Origin: Pedococcus sp. | Lineage (GTDB): Bacteria; Actinomycetota; Actinomycetes; Actinomycetales; Dermatophilaceae | Length of the DNA: 6,910 nucleotides | Direction of reading: 5' to 3' | Assembly (NCBI GenBank): GCA_025936615.1 | Contig: JAICSZ010000121.1 | Coordinates: forward strand, 1 to 6,910 | In this document: piece by piece, positions 1 through 5,262 of the stretch | Position numbering within the stretch: the stretch's first letter is position 1 | Layout of the letters: each line of letters starts with the position of its first letter | Position numbers and translations under genes: made by a program | The notes under the pieces: model-generated | Databases searched by the model: none | Told to the model about the DNA's origin: nothing | Seen by the model: the letters and a program-made list of their open reading frames with translations, nothing else

Positions 1-92
1 ACAAGAAGATCCGCCAGCTGATGGCCGAGCGGCGCGCGATCTACAACCAGGTCACCGAGCTGACCAACCGGATCAAGCAACAGTCCCGCTGA
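1..92 (+). CDS. dnaA: Chromosomal replication initiator DnaA, C-terminal end (partial)
   Basis: Only the last 29 codons are present, read from base 3 to the TGA at 90-92. The translation begins KKIRQLMAERRAIYNQVTEL and ends in a short basic tail, NRIKQQSR. This matches the very C-terminal helix of domain IV, the box-binding domain, in actinobacterial DnaA. DnaA is the AAA+ initiator that binds DnaA boxes and opens the origin. The identification rests on this short tail plus context, since a DnaA-box cluster and dnaN lie downstream on the same strand. The gap to the box cluster is unusually long because a tetR-type gene sits in between. The start, ATPase domain and helix-turn-helix lie outside the window. 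Confidence 0.93.
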   Translation, partial: KKIRQLMAERRAIYNQVTELTNRIKQQSR

Positions 93-121
93 GGCGGCGC
101 CTGCGCCAGGGGGCGCCTCAG
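89..121 (+). terminator. GC-rich hairpin at the dnaA stop codon
   Basis: CTGAGGCG (89-96) is the exact reverse complement of CGCCTCAG (114-121). An inner stem CCTG/CAGG (100-103/107-110) closes a CGC loop. The stem starts on the dnaA stop codon and no T-tract follows. Actinobacterial terminators often lack a U-tract, so this is a plausible dnaA terminator or mRNA 3'-end stabiliser; its activity is inferred. The same structure would also meet leftward transcripts from the region to its right. Confidence 0.55.
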
Positions 122-176
122 GCGCCAGGGGTATGCCGCGTGGCCGGCTGCACCTCGAACACCGGGAAGCCTCGGC

Positions 177-236
177 TCACCGCGCGCAGCTGGGGCCGAC
201 GTAGCGCCCCGAGAGGGAGGCTGGCTGTTCGTCCAT
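177..236 (-). pseudogene. 19-codon leftward frame with strong RBS; possible remnant or leader peptide
   Basis: On the minus strand GGAAGGA (251-245), an 8-nt spacer and ATG (236-234) make a textbook start. The frame stops after 19 codons (MDEQPASLSGRYVGPSCAR, stop at 177-179). Just upstream lie a TetR-type palindrome (263-277) and a TTGACA element. This is where the divergent target of a TetR repressor normally begins. A second minus-strand frame stays open across the micro-ORF and ends at 118-120 with a tail ending ATRHTPGA. That would fit a frameshifted or truncated gene, but I cannot assign a family to either piece. A real short peptide or chance are alternatives. Confidence 0.3.
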
Positions 237-244
237 GACGGTGG

Positions 245-251
245 TCCTTCC
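245..251 (-). promoter_or_regulatory. Shine-Dalgarno for a leftward start
   Basis: The minus strand reads GGAAGGA, 8 nt before an ATG at 236-234. It is the best ribosome binding site between dnaA and tetR, and it points away from tetR. Confidence 0.4.
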
Positions 252-262
252 GAGATCGAAGT

Positions 263-277
263 GAGAGCAGTGCTCTC
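263..277. promoter_or_regulatory. Palindromic operator O1, probably for the adjacent TetR-type repressor
   Basis: GAGAGCA-G-TGCTCTC is a perfect palindrome with 7-bp arms and a one-base centre at 270. Its core AGAGCAnTGCTC recurs at 316-327. Short near-perfect palindromes next to the regulator gene are typical TetR-family operators. Binding by the product of the gene at 371 is inferred from position. It would fall just inside the start of a leftward transcript driven by the TTGACA element at 311-316. Confidence 0.6.
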
Positions 278-287
278 GACTGGCTCC

Positions 288-316
288 AGTGAAGCCGCTG
301 TGCCGCGTACTGTCAA
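288..316 (-). promoter_or_regulatory. Possible leftward promoter between the two operators
   Basis: The minus strand carries a consensus -35, TTGACA (316-311). After a 17-nt spacer comes TTCACT (293-288), a poor -10. The -35 touches operator O2 and the predicted start point lies close to O1, so a repressor on both sites would shut this promoter. The weak -10 is the main doubt. Confidence 0.35.
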
Positions 317-327
317 GAGCATTGCTC
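316..327. promoter_or_regulatory. Palindromic operator O2, sister of O1
   Basis: GAGCA-T-TGCTC (317-327, centre 322) preceded by A gives the same 12-nt core as O1. The centres are 52 bp apart, close to five helical turns, so two repressor dimers could sit on the same face of the DNA. It lies 43 bp upstream of the tetR start. The function is inferred. Confidence 0.55.
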
Positions 328-370
328 ACTTTGGTGACGCCCGATCACGGTTGTCTGCCACACTGTCGCT

Positions 371-1102
371 GTGAGCTCCGCACCACGCCCAGGCATCCGG
401 GCCAGGAACCGGGCCGCCATCGAGGCCGAGATCCTCCGGTCCGCCAGGCACCACCTCGCCAGCGACGGAGCCGCGGCACTGTCGTTGCGCGCGGTCGCCC
501 GAGACCTCGGGATGGTCTCCTCTGCCCTGTACCGCTACGTCTCGAGCCGTGACGAGCTGCTCACCCTGCTCATCGTCAGTGCCTTCACCTCGCTGGGCGA
601 CGCGGTGGAGGCCGCCCATGACCGCGTGCCCGCCGACGACCTCAGCGCCCGTTGGCGTGCGGTTGGGCACGCCCTGCGCGACTGGGCGCTGGCCCATCCG
701 CACGAGTACGCGCTGGTCTACGGCTCGCCGGTGCCCGACTACCAAGCCCCGGCAGAGCGGACGACCGGCCCCGGGACGCGCGTCCTCGCCCTGCTCGTGC
801 GGCTCCTCGCGGACGCGACCCGCTCGGGTGAGCTCGCCCGTGACGACTTCACCGCCCACCTGACCGAGGACCTCGGTCCCGCCGCCACGGCAGCCGCCGG
901 CACCCTGCTCGACGACGAGTTCCTGGCCGGCTCCGGGCTCGATCCCGACACCGTCATGGCGGGCCTTGCCGCCTGGTCGCTGGTGATGGGAGCGCTGAGC
1001 GCCGAGGTGTTCGGCCAGCTGGGCCGCGAGACCGTCGACGACCCCGCCGCCTGGTTCGACTACCACCTCGAGGTGGGCCGGCGGCTCGTCCTGCGCGCCT
1101 GA
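371..1102 (+). CDS. TetR/AcrR-family transcriptional repressor with WHG-type C-terminal domain
   Basis: This is a 243-residue cytoplasmic DNA-binding regulator. The N-terminal TetR helix-turn-helix is clear: helix 1 around residues 15-31, then LSLRAVARDLGMVSSALYRY (37-56), followed by SSRDELL. The C-terminal ligand domain has the W-x5-LRDWALAHPHEYALVYGSPVPDY block (residues about 95-120) of the WHG/TetR_C_33 type; the ligand is unknown. The GTG at 371 is the first possible start after an in-frame stop at 335-337. No Shine-Dalgarno precedes it, and a -10-like CACACT (359-364) lies 6 nt upstream, so the mRNA may be leaderless. Two AGAGCAnTGCTC palindromes upstream suggest autoregulation. It is odd to find this gene between dnaA and oriC, with no intact divergent partner. 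No antibiotic or metabolite link can be claimed. Confidence 0.9.
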   Translation: MSSAPRPGIRARNRAAIEAEILRSARHHLASDGAAALSLRAVARDLGMVSSALYRYVSSRDELLTLLIVSAFTSLGDAVEAAHDRVPADDLSARWRAVGHALRDWALAHPHEYALVYGSPVPDYQAPAERTTGPGTRVLALLVRLLADATRSGELARDDFTAHLTEDLGPAATAAAGTLLDDEFLAGSGLDPDTVMAGLAAWSLVMGALSAEVFGQLGRETVDDPAAWFDYHLEVGRRLVLRA

Positions 1103-1122
1103 GGCGGCGCTGCGTCCACTGG

Positions 1123-1131
1123 TTGTCCACA
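1123..1131 (+). promoter_or_regulatory. DnaA box 1 (perfect)
   Basis: TTGTCCACA, 9 of 9, 20 bp after the tetR stop codon. It is isolated from the other boxes by about 120 bp. Confidence 0.85.
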
Positions 1132-1252
1132 GGCCCACCCACAGATGCGTCGTCCTGCTCACCTCCCAGCCACTTCCCAGCCACCTCGGCCCCCACCAGC
1201 AACGACGTCGGAGGGCGCTGCTCGACAACTCGGCAAAGCGGACAATTGCCAA

Positions 1253-1272
1253 CGGTCCACACCTGTGGACAA
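1253..1272. promoter_or_regulatory. Back-to-back DnaA boxes 2 and 3
   Basis: CGGTCCACA on + (1253-1261, 7 of 9) faces TGTGGACAA on - (1264-1272, perfect box) across two bases. GTCCACA-CC-TGTGGAC (1255-1270) is a perfect inverted repeat, so two DnaA molecules would bind symmetrically. Confidence 0.8.
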
Positions 1273-1335
1273 CTCTGTGGGTATGTGCAGTCGCTCCGTG
1301 CCATCACCCGTTCGGACGAATCTCGCAACGCTTCC

Positions 1336-1344
1336 TGTGGACAA
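1336..1344 (-). promoter_or_regulatory. DnaA box 4 (perfect)
   Basis: TGTGGACAA on +, which is TTGTCCACA on the minus strand, 9 of 9. It is in tandem with box 5, 11 bp start to start, or about one helical turn. Confidence 0.85.
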
Positions 1345-1346
1345 CC

Positions 1347-1355
1347 CGTGGACAA
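1347..1355 (-). promoter_or_regulatory. DnaA box 5 (one mismatch)
   Basis: CGTGGACAA on +, which is TTGTCCACG on the minus strand, 8 of 9. It has the same orientation as box 4, two bases away. Confidence 0.75.
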
Positions 1356-1400
1356 CAGGTGCACGAGCCCGCAAGCCCTGGGGACGGGCCGGAGAAGGCG

Positions 1401-1409
1401 TGTGGAGAC
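1401..1409 (-). promoter_or_regulatory. Weak DnaA box 6
   Basis: TGTGGAGAC on + matches the box at 7 of 9. It is a possible low-affinity site and could be chance. Confidence 0.4.
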
Positions 1410-1514
1410 GGTGTGCACGCCGTTCCTCCCTCCACACCGGACGCCAGCCTGTCCGCCGCCCGGTCCACGCGGCATACACACCCCCATCGTGGCAGTGACC
1501 TGCGACGACACGAC

Positions 1515-1532
1515 TCGTCCACACTGTCCACA
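1515..1532 (+). promoter_or_regulatory. Abutting tandem DnaA boxes 7 and 8
   Basis: TCGTCCACA (1515-1523) is followed without a gap by CTGTCCACA (1524-1532). Each is 8 of 9 and both have the same orientation. They are the boxes nearest dnaN. A CCCCC run and a relatively AT-rich stretch follow, so they may seed a DnaA filament toward the unwinding site (inferred). Confidence 0.78.
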
Positions 1533-1618
1533 CCCCCTATGACAACGACGAGATCCATCAACTCAGGGATCCAGCCCCGAGTACCCAGACTGCGAGCGCC
1601 CAGTTGGGGCAACCGGGT

Positions 1619-1646
1619 TTGCAGTGCGGCACGTGCGCACTAGGGT
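1619..1646 (+). promoter_or_regulatory. Likely dnaN promoter
   Basis: TTGCAG (1619-1624), a 16-nt spacer and TAGGGT (1641-1646, fitting TAnnnT) predict a start near 1653 and a leader of about 60 nt. The spacer contains nested palindromes, GCACGTGC (1629-1636) and GTGCGCAC (1633-1640), that could bind a regulator. The assignment is by pattern only. Confidence 0.4.
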
Positions 1647-1675
1647 CAGGGGACCAATCACAATCTTGAGGTTTG

Positions 1676-1691
1676 GCGCGCCCCGGCGCGC
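1676..1691 (+). repeat. GC hairpin in the dnaN leader
   Basis: GCGCGCC (1676-1682) and GGCGCGC (1685-1691) are exact reverse complements only two bases apart. In RNA this would form a very stable stem 22 nt before the dnaN start, close to the ribosome binding site. A role in damping translation or in pausing is possible but unproven. Confidence 0.5.
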
Positions 1692-1713
1692 GGTCGAAGG
1701 GCGGGTAGCACTG

Positions 1714-2847
1714 GTGAAGTTTCGGGTCGAACGAGAGGTGCTCGCCGACGCCGTGACGTGGGTGGCCCGCGGCCTGCCGGCCCGCCCACCGGTCCCGGTG
1801 CTGGCCGGTGTCCTGCTCGAGGCCAGCGACGAAGGCACCCTGACACTGTCGGCGTTCGACTACGAGGTCTCCGCCAAGATCACCGTTGCGGCCGACGTGT
1901 CCGAGGGCGGCACCGTCCTGGTCCTCGGTCGGCTGCTCGCCGACATCTCGCGCAACCTGCCCGACAAGCCGGTCGACATCGCCCTCGACGGCAACAAGGT
2001 GTCCGTGACCTGCGGTTCCTCGAGGTTCAGCCTCATGCAGATGCCGGCCGACGAGTACCCCACCCTCCCGACGGCACCCGCTCCCAGCGGCACCATCGCC
2101 GGCGACGTCTTCACCCAGGCAGTCGCCCAGGTGGCCGTCGCGGCCGACCGCGGGGACACCCTGCCGATCCTCACCGGGGTGCGCGTCGAGATCGAGGGCG
2201 ACAAGGTCACCCTGCTCGCCACCGACCGCTACCGGCTGGCCATGCGCGAGCTCACCTGGAACCCCGGGGCCACCGACGCCAGCCACATCGCGCTGGTCCC
2301 GGCTCGCACGCTGTCGGAGACCGCCAAGGCGCTCGGCGCCTCGGGGTCGATCGAGATCGCGCTCGGGTCCTCGGCCGGTGGAGACGGCCTCGTCGGGTTC
2401 GAGGCAGGTCAGCGTCGGACCACCACCCGGCTGCTCGACGGCGAGTACCCCAAGGTGACCTCGATCTTTCCCACCAGCGTCGACAGCGAGGCGGTCGTGA
2501 AGACGAGCGAGCTCGTCGAGGCAGTCCGGCGGGTGGCGCTGGTCGCCGAGCGCAACACCCCGGTGCGCCTGCGGTTCACCGACGGCCAGGTCACGATCGA
2601 GGCCGGCACCGGGGACGACGCCCAGGCGTCCGAGGCGGTCGAGTCGACATTGACCGGTCCCGAGCTCGAGATCGCGTTCAACCCCTCCTTCCTGCTCGAC
2701 GGCCTCGGCGTCATCGGCACCGACTACGCCCGGCTCTCGTTCACCCAGCCCTCGCGTCCGGCGGTGCTGTCGGGACAGGACGAGCAGGACGGCGAGGCGG
2801 ACACGTCCTACCGCTACGTCCTGATGCCCGTTCGCTTCGCGAGCTGA
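1714..2847 (+). CDS. dnaN: DNA polymerase III sliding clamp, beta subunit
   Basis: The product is 377 residues, the usual length for actinobacterial DnaN. As a ring-shaped dimer it encircles DNA and tethers the replicative polymerase and repair factors. The start KFRVEREVLADAVTWVARGL, the middle block LLATDRYRLAMRELTW, the RLLDGEYPKV segment and the C-terminal LMPVR (370-374) are hallmark clamp sequences. I chose the GTG at 1714 because family members begin M-K-F-R-V at this point and GGGT (1703-1706) or GAAGGG (1696-1701) can serve as ribosome binding site. An in-frame GTG at 1624 lies upstream of the predicted transcription start and would add 30 unrelated residues. The protein ends VRFAS, slightly different from the commoner VRLPG-like end, and nothing essential is missing. 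Confidence 0.96.
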   Translation: MKFRVEREVLADAVTWVARGLPARPPVPVLAGVLLEASDEGTLTLSAFDYEVSAKITVAADVSEGGTVLVLGRLLADISRNLPDKPVDIALDGNKVSVTCGSSRFSLMQMPADEYPTLPTAPAPSGTIAGDVFTQAVAQVAVAADRGDTLPILTGVRVEIEGDKVTLLATDRYRLAMRELTWNPGATDASHIALVPARTLSETAKALGASGSIEIALGSSAGGDGLVGFEAGQRRTTTRLLDGEYPKVTSIFPTSVDSEAVVKTSELVEAVRRVALVAERNTPVRLRFTDGQVTIEAGTGDDAQASEAVESTLTGPELEIAFNPSFLLDGLGVIGTDYARLSFTQPSRPAVLSGQDEQDGEADTSYRYVLMPVRFAS

Positions 2848-2871
2848 CTCGGCGCGGGCGTAGCGTGGCCT

Positions 2872-2906
2872 GCGGCGGGGTGCGCCGCGGGTCGGGTCCG
2901 CGGACC
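2872..2906 (+). terminator. Possible hairpins after dnaN
   Basis: GCGGCG (2872-2877) pairs with CGCCGC (2883-2888) over a 5-base loop. A perfect 12-bp palindrome GGTCCGCGGACC (2895-2906) follows. There is no T-tract. They lie in the 118-bp gap before gnd and may attenuate read-through. A separate gnd promoter was not recognisable here. Confidence 0.35.
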
Positions 2907-2965
2907 GATGGCAGTACCGGCGCCCCCGAATCATCGGCGCACCACCGAGGAGAAAGGCACCACAC

Positions 2966-4027
2966 ATGCAGCTCGGTCTGATCGGTCTCGGCAAGATGGG
3001 CGGCAACATGCGCGAGCGGCTGCGCCGCGCTGGCCACGAGGTGGTGGGCTTCGACCGCAACCCCAAGGTCTCCGACGTCAAGACCATGGCCGCGCTGGTC
3101 AGGGCGCTCGACGCGCCCCGCACGGTGTGGGTGATGGTGCCCAGCGGCGAGCCCACCCGCGAGACGGTCAAGAAGCTCGGTGACCTGCTGGACAAGGGCG
3201 ACCTGGTCATCGACGGGGGCAACAGCCGGTTCACGGACGACTACGAGAACGACAAGCTGTTGCGGGCCAAGGGAGTTGGCTACCTCGACTGTGGGGTGTC
3301 CGGTGGTATCTGGGGCCTGGACAACGGCTACGGCCTGATGGTCGGCGGCTCGGCTGCCAACGTGCGCAGGGCGATGCCCATCTTCGACGCGCTGCGGCCG
3401 GAAGGCCCGCGTGACGAGGGGTTCGTCCACGCCGGCAAGGTCGGCGCCGGGCACTACACCAAGATGGTCCACAACGGCATCGAGTACGGCCTGATGGCGG
3501 CCTATGCCGAGGGGTACGAGCTGCTCGAGGCCAAGGACATCGTCACCGACGTGCCCGGCGCGTTCAAGGCATGGACCAGGGGCACCGTCGTGCGCTCGTG
3601 GCTGCTCGACCTGCTCGTCGCGGCACTCGAGAAGAACGAGCACCTCGACGACGTCTCCGGCTACACCGTCGACTCGGGCGAGGGCCGCTGGACGGTCGAG
3701 GAGGCGATCGCCAACTCCGTTCCCATGCCGGTGATCTCGGCCTCGCTCTTCGCCAGGTTCGCCTCGCGCCAGGACGAGTCCCCGACCATGAAGGCGGTCG
3801 CAGCCCTGCGCGGCGGGTTCGGCGGCCACGAGGTGATGACCGTCGCCGAGGGCGACAAGCTGCGCGCCGAGGGGGCGCCCAAGCACGAGAAGGCCGTCGA
3901 GGCGAAGGCGGCCCCGAAGGAGAAGCCGACCCGGAGCGCGAAGAAGGCTGCTGCCAAGGGGCGCAAGGCGGCCGCGGCCGGTCCCTCCTCGGGCACCGGC
4001 TCGACCGGACGCCGCGGGGCACGATGA
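2966..4027 (+). CDS. gnd: 6-phosphogluconate dehydrogenase, decarboxylating (NAD-type, YqeC/GntZ-like) with Lys/Ala-rich tail
   Basis: This enzyme oxidatively decarboxylates 6-phosphogluconate to ribulose 5-phosphate in the pentose-phosphate pathway (cytosol). The Rossmann motif GLGKMG (residues 7-12), IDGGNS (82-87), the substrate loop DCGVSGGIWG (108-117) and K166-M-V-H169-N170-x2-E173 are all present. The Lys to Glu spacing of 7 matches the catalytic pair of the family. The enzymatic part ends near residue 300, as in the short NAD-preferring class. A further tail of about 54 residues is rich in Ala and Lys (9 Lys, 6 Arg, 4 Glu; strongly basic), resembling histone-H1/HupB-like tails. The start ATG follows GAGGAGAAAGG (2947-2957). 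gnd between dnaN and recF is common in actinobacteria and is not evidence of a replication role. Confidence 0.94.
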   Translation: MQLGLIGLGKMGGNMRERLRRAGHEVVGFDRNPKVSDVKTMAALVRALDAPRTVWVMVPSGEPTRETVKKLGDLLDKGDLVIDGGNSRFTDDYENDKLLRAKGVGYLDCGVSGGIWGLDNGYGLMVGGSAANVRRAMPIFDALRPEGPRDEGFVHAGKVGAGHYTKMVHNGIEYGLMAAYAEGYELLEAKDIVTDVPGAFKAWTRGTVVRSWLLDLLVAALEKNEHLDDVSGYTVDSGEGRWTVEEAIANSVPMPVISASLFARFASRQDESPTMKAVAALRGGFGGHEVMTVAEGDKLRAEGAPKHEKAVEAKAAPKEKPTRSAKKAAAKGRKAAAAGPSSGTGSTGRRGAR

Positions 4028-4062
4028 CGTCCGGCTCCGCCGAGGCCTGAGCGGCAGGGTTC

Positions 4063-5262
4063 TTGTACGTCCGCCACCTGTCCGTCGTCGACTTCCGCAG
4101 CTACGCCGCCGCCGAGCTGCCGCTCGAGCCAGGCACGACGACCTTGGTCGGGCTCAACGGCCAGGGCAAGACCAACCTCGTCGAGGCGATCGGCTACCTC
4201 GCCACCCTGTCGAGCCACCGGGTGGCGACCGACCAGCCGCTCGTGCGGTTCGGGGCAGAGCAGGCGGTCATCCGTGGCGCGGTGGTGCGCGCCGGCCGCG
4301 AGACGATGCTCGAGCTGGAGATCAACCCCGGGCGGGCGAACCGGGCGCGCCTCGGCCGCGCACCCGTGCCGCGACCGCGCGAATTGCTGGGCACGCTGCG
4401 GACCGTCCTGTTCGCGCCGGAGGACCTGGCCCTGGTCAAGGGCGATCCGGGTGAACGGCGCCGGTTCCTCGACGACCTGCTCGTGGCGAGGCAACCGCGG
4501 TGGGCCGGTGTCCGAGGCGACTACGACAAGGTGCTCAAGCAGCGCAACGCCCTGCTGAAGTCGGCGCAACCGGTGCTACGGAGGGGACCTCGTCGTCGTG
4601 CACCTCGACCGGGTGAGGAACCGGTCGACGAGGCGCGTGCCTCCGCCCTGCACACCCTCGACATCTGGAACGAGCACCTCGCCGCGGTCGGGTCGCAGCT
4701 GCTCTATGCACGGCTCCGGCTGCTGCGTGACCTGGGCCCCTACCTCACCAAGGCCTACGACGAGGTGAGTGCGGCCCAGTCCGACGCCCGGGTGGCATAC
4801 AAGTCGTCGTTGCGCGAGGCCGCAGCCGGGGCGATCGCCGCCGGCGAGGTGCCCGAGCTGGAGGACCTCCGGGCCGAGCTGCTCGCCACCCTCGAGGAGG
4901 TCCGCGAGCGCGAGGTGGAGCGCGGGGTGTCGCTCGCCGGACCGCACCGCGACGACCTCGTCCTCTCGCTCGGCGACCTGCCGGCGAAGGGCTATGCCAG
5001 CCACGGCGAGTCCTGGTCCTTTGCGCTGGGCCTGAAGCTGGCGGCATACCAGCTCTTGCGCCATGACCTCGGTGAGGACCCGGTGCTGATCCTCGACGAC
5101 GTGTTCGCCGAGCTCGACGCCGGCCGGCGCGAGCGGCTGGCGGCGATGGTGGCCGACTGCGAGCAGGTCCTGGTCACCGCGGCGGTCGACGCCGACGTGC
5201 CGAGGTCGCTGACCGGCACCACGTATGCCGTCACGCTTGGCGAGGTGGCTCGCCGTGACTGA
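4063..5262 (+). CDS. recF: DNA replication and repair protein RecF
   Basis: RecF is an SMC-like ATPase of 399 residues that binds gapped DNA and, with RecO/RecR, helps load RecA at stalled forks. Walker [10 protein letters not shown] (30-38), the signature YASHGESWS (311-319) and Walker [13 protein letters not shown] (341-352) are intact. The [14 protein letters not shown] block is also typical. An Arg/Pro-rich segment around residues 172-190 lies in a part of RecF that varies among actinobacteria. The start must be TTG at 4063: a stop lies in frame at 4048-4050, MYVRHL is the conserved family N-terminus, and no ATG/GTG is nearby. The AGGG (4056-4059) is only 3 nt from it, so translation may be weak. 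It follows gnd by 35 bp and overlaps the next gene, so it is probably co-transcribed. Confidence 0.95.
   Translation: MYVRHLSVVDFRSYAAAELPLEPGTTTLVGLNGQGKTNLVEAIGYLATLSSHRVATDQPLVRFGAEQAVIRGAVVRAGRETMLELEINPGRANRARLGRAPVPRPRELLGTLRTVLFAPEDLALVKGDPGERRRFLDDLLVARQPRWAGVRGDYDKVLKQRNALLKSAQPVLRRGPRRRAPRPGEEPVDEARASALHTLDIWNEHLAAVGSQLLYARLRLLRDLGPYLTKAYDEVSAAQSDARVAYKSSLREAAAGAIAAGEVPELEDLRAELLATLEEVREREVERGVSLAGPHRDDLVLSLGDLPAKGYASHGESWSFALGLKLAAYQLLRHDLGEDPVLILDDVFAELDAGRRERLAAMVADCEQVLVTAAVDADVPRSLTGTTYAVTLGEVARRD

Larger units (their letters stand above)
1123..1532. other. oriC: Chromosomal replication origin oriC (DnaA-box cluster)
   Basis: The region between tetR and dnaN carries three perfect TTGTCCACA-type DnaA boxes, three with one mismatch and at least two with two mismatches, on both strands. 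The +-strand boxes lie at 1123, 1253, 1515 and 1524. The minus-strand boxes lie at 1264, 1336, 1347 and 1401. TTGTCCACA is the known preferred actinobacterial form. The cluster is compact, with a box-poor gap of about 120 bp after the first box. None of the 278 bp between dnaA and tetR carries a recognisable box, so the origin lies wholly on the dnaN side of tetR. Confidence 0.92.
1103..1713. other. Non-coding origin region and dnaN leader (611 bp)
   Basis: No frame in this stretch looks like a gene. The first two thirds hold the DnaA-box cluster. The last third holds two stretches that are AT-rich against this background: 1538-1566 (about 55% A+T) and 1653-1674 (14 of 22 A/T). It also contains the dnaN promoter, nested palindromes and a GC hairpin before the dnaN start. 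Either AT-rich stretch could be the unwinding element; the sequence does not decide. Confidence 0.8.

Noticed and set aside
41..322. A 93-codon minus-strand frame across the dnaA-tetR gap
   Set aside because: It overlaps the dnaA 3' end, its start lies inside the operator/-35 region without an RBS, and its composition is Arg/Pro/Ala-rich as expected of a shadow frame.
326..1252. Long minus-strand frame opposite tetR
   Set aside because: High-GC genes produce long antisense frames; the + strand frame has a clear TetR helix-turn-helix and WHG domain, while this one shows only low-complexity sequence.
1428..1469. CCCTCCACA and CGGTCCACG as further DnaA boxes
   Set aside because: Each has two or three mismatches, including key positions, and such strings are expected by chance in this C-rich DNA.
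1538..1552. Period-three TAT-GAC-AAC-GAC-GAG after the last DnaA box, considered as DnaA-trios
   Set aside because: Trios next to a box read this way should show a central T on the + strand (complement of 3'-GAT-5'); here the central base is A, so the polarity is wrong.
1624..1713. Upstream GTG as the dnaN start
   Set aside because: It would add 30 residues unlike the family, and it overlaps the proposed promoter -35; the GTG at 1714 gives the conserved KFRVE start.
1558..3234. 558-codon minus-strand frame across dnaN and the start of gnd
   Set aside because: It is antisense to two unmistakable genes, has no recognisable domain, and is explained by GC-rich third positions.
3863..4024. gnd tail as a frameshift artefact
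   Set aside because: The frame stays open to a natural stop 35 bp before recF and keeps high-GC third positions, and the composition is a recognisable K/A-rich tail, so it is reported as real.
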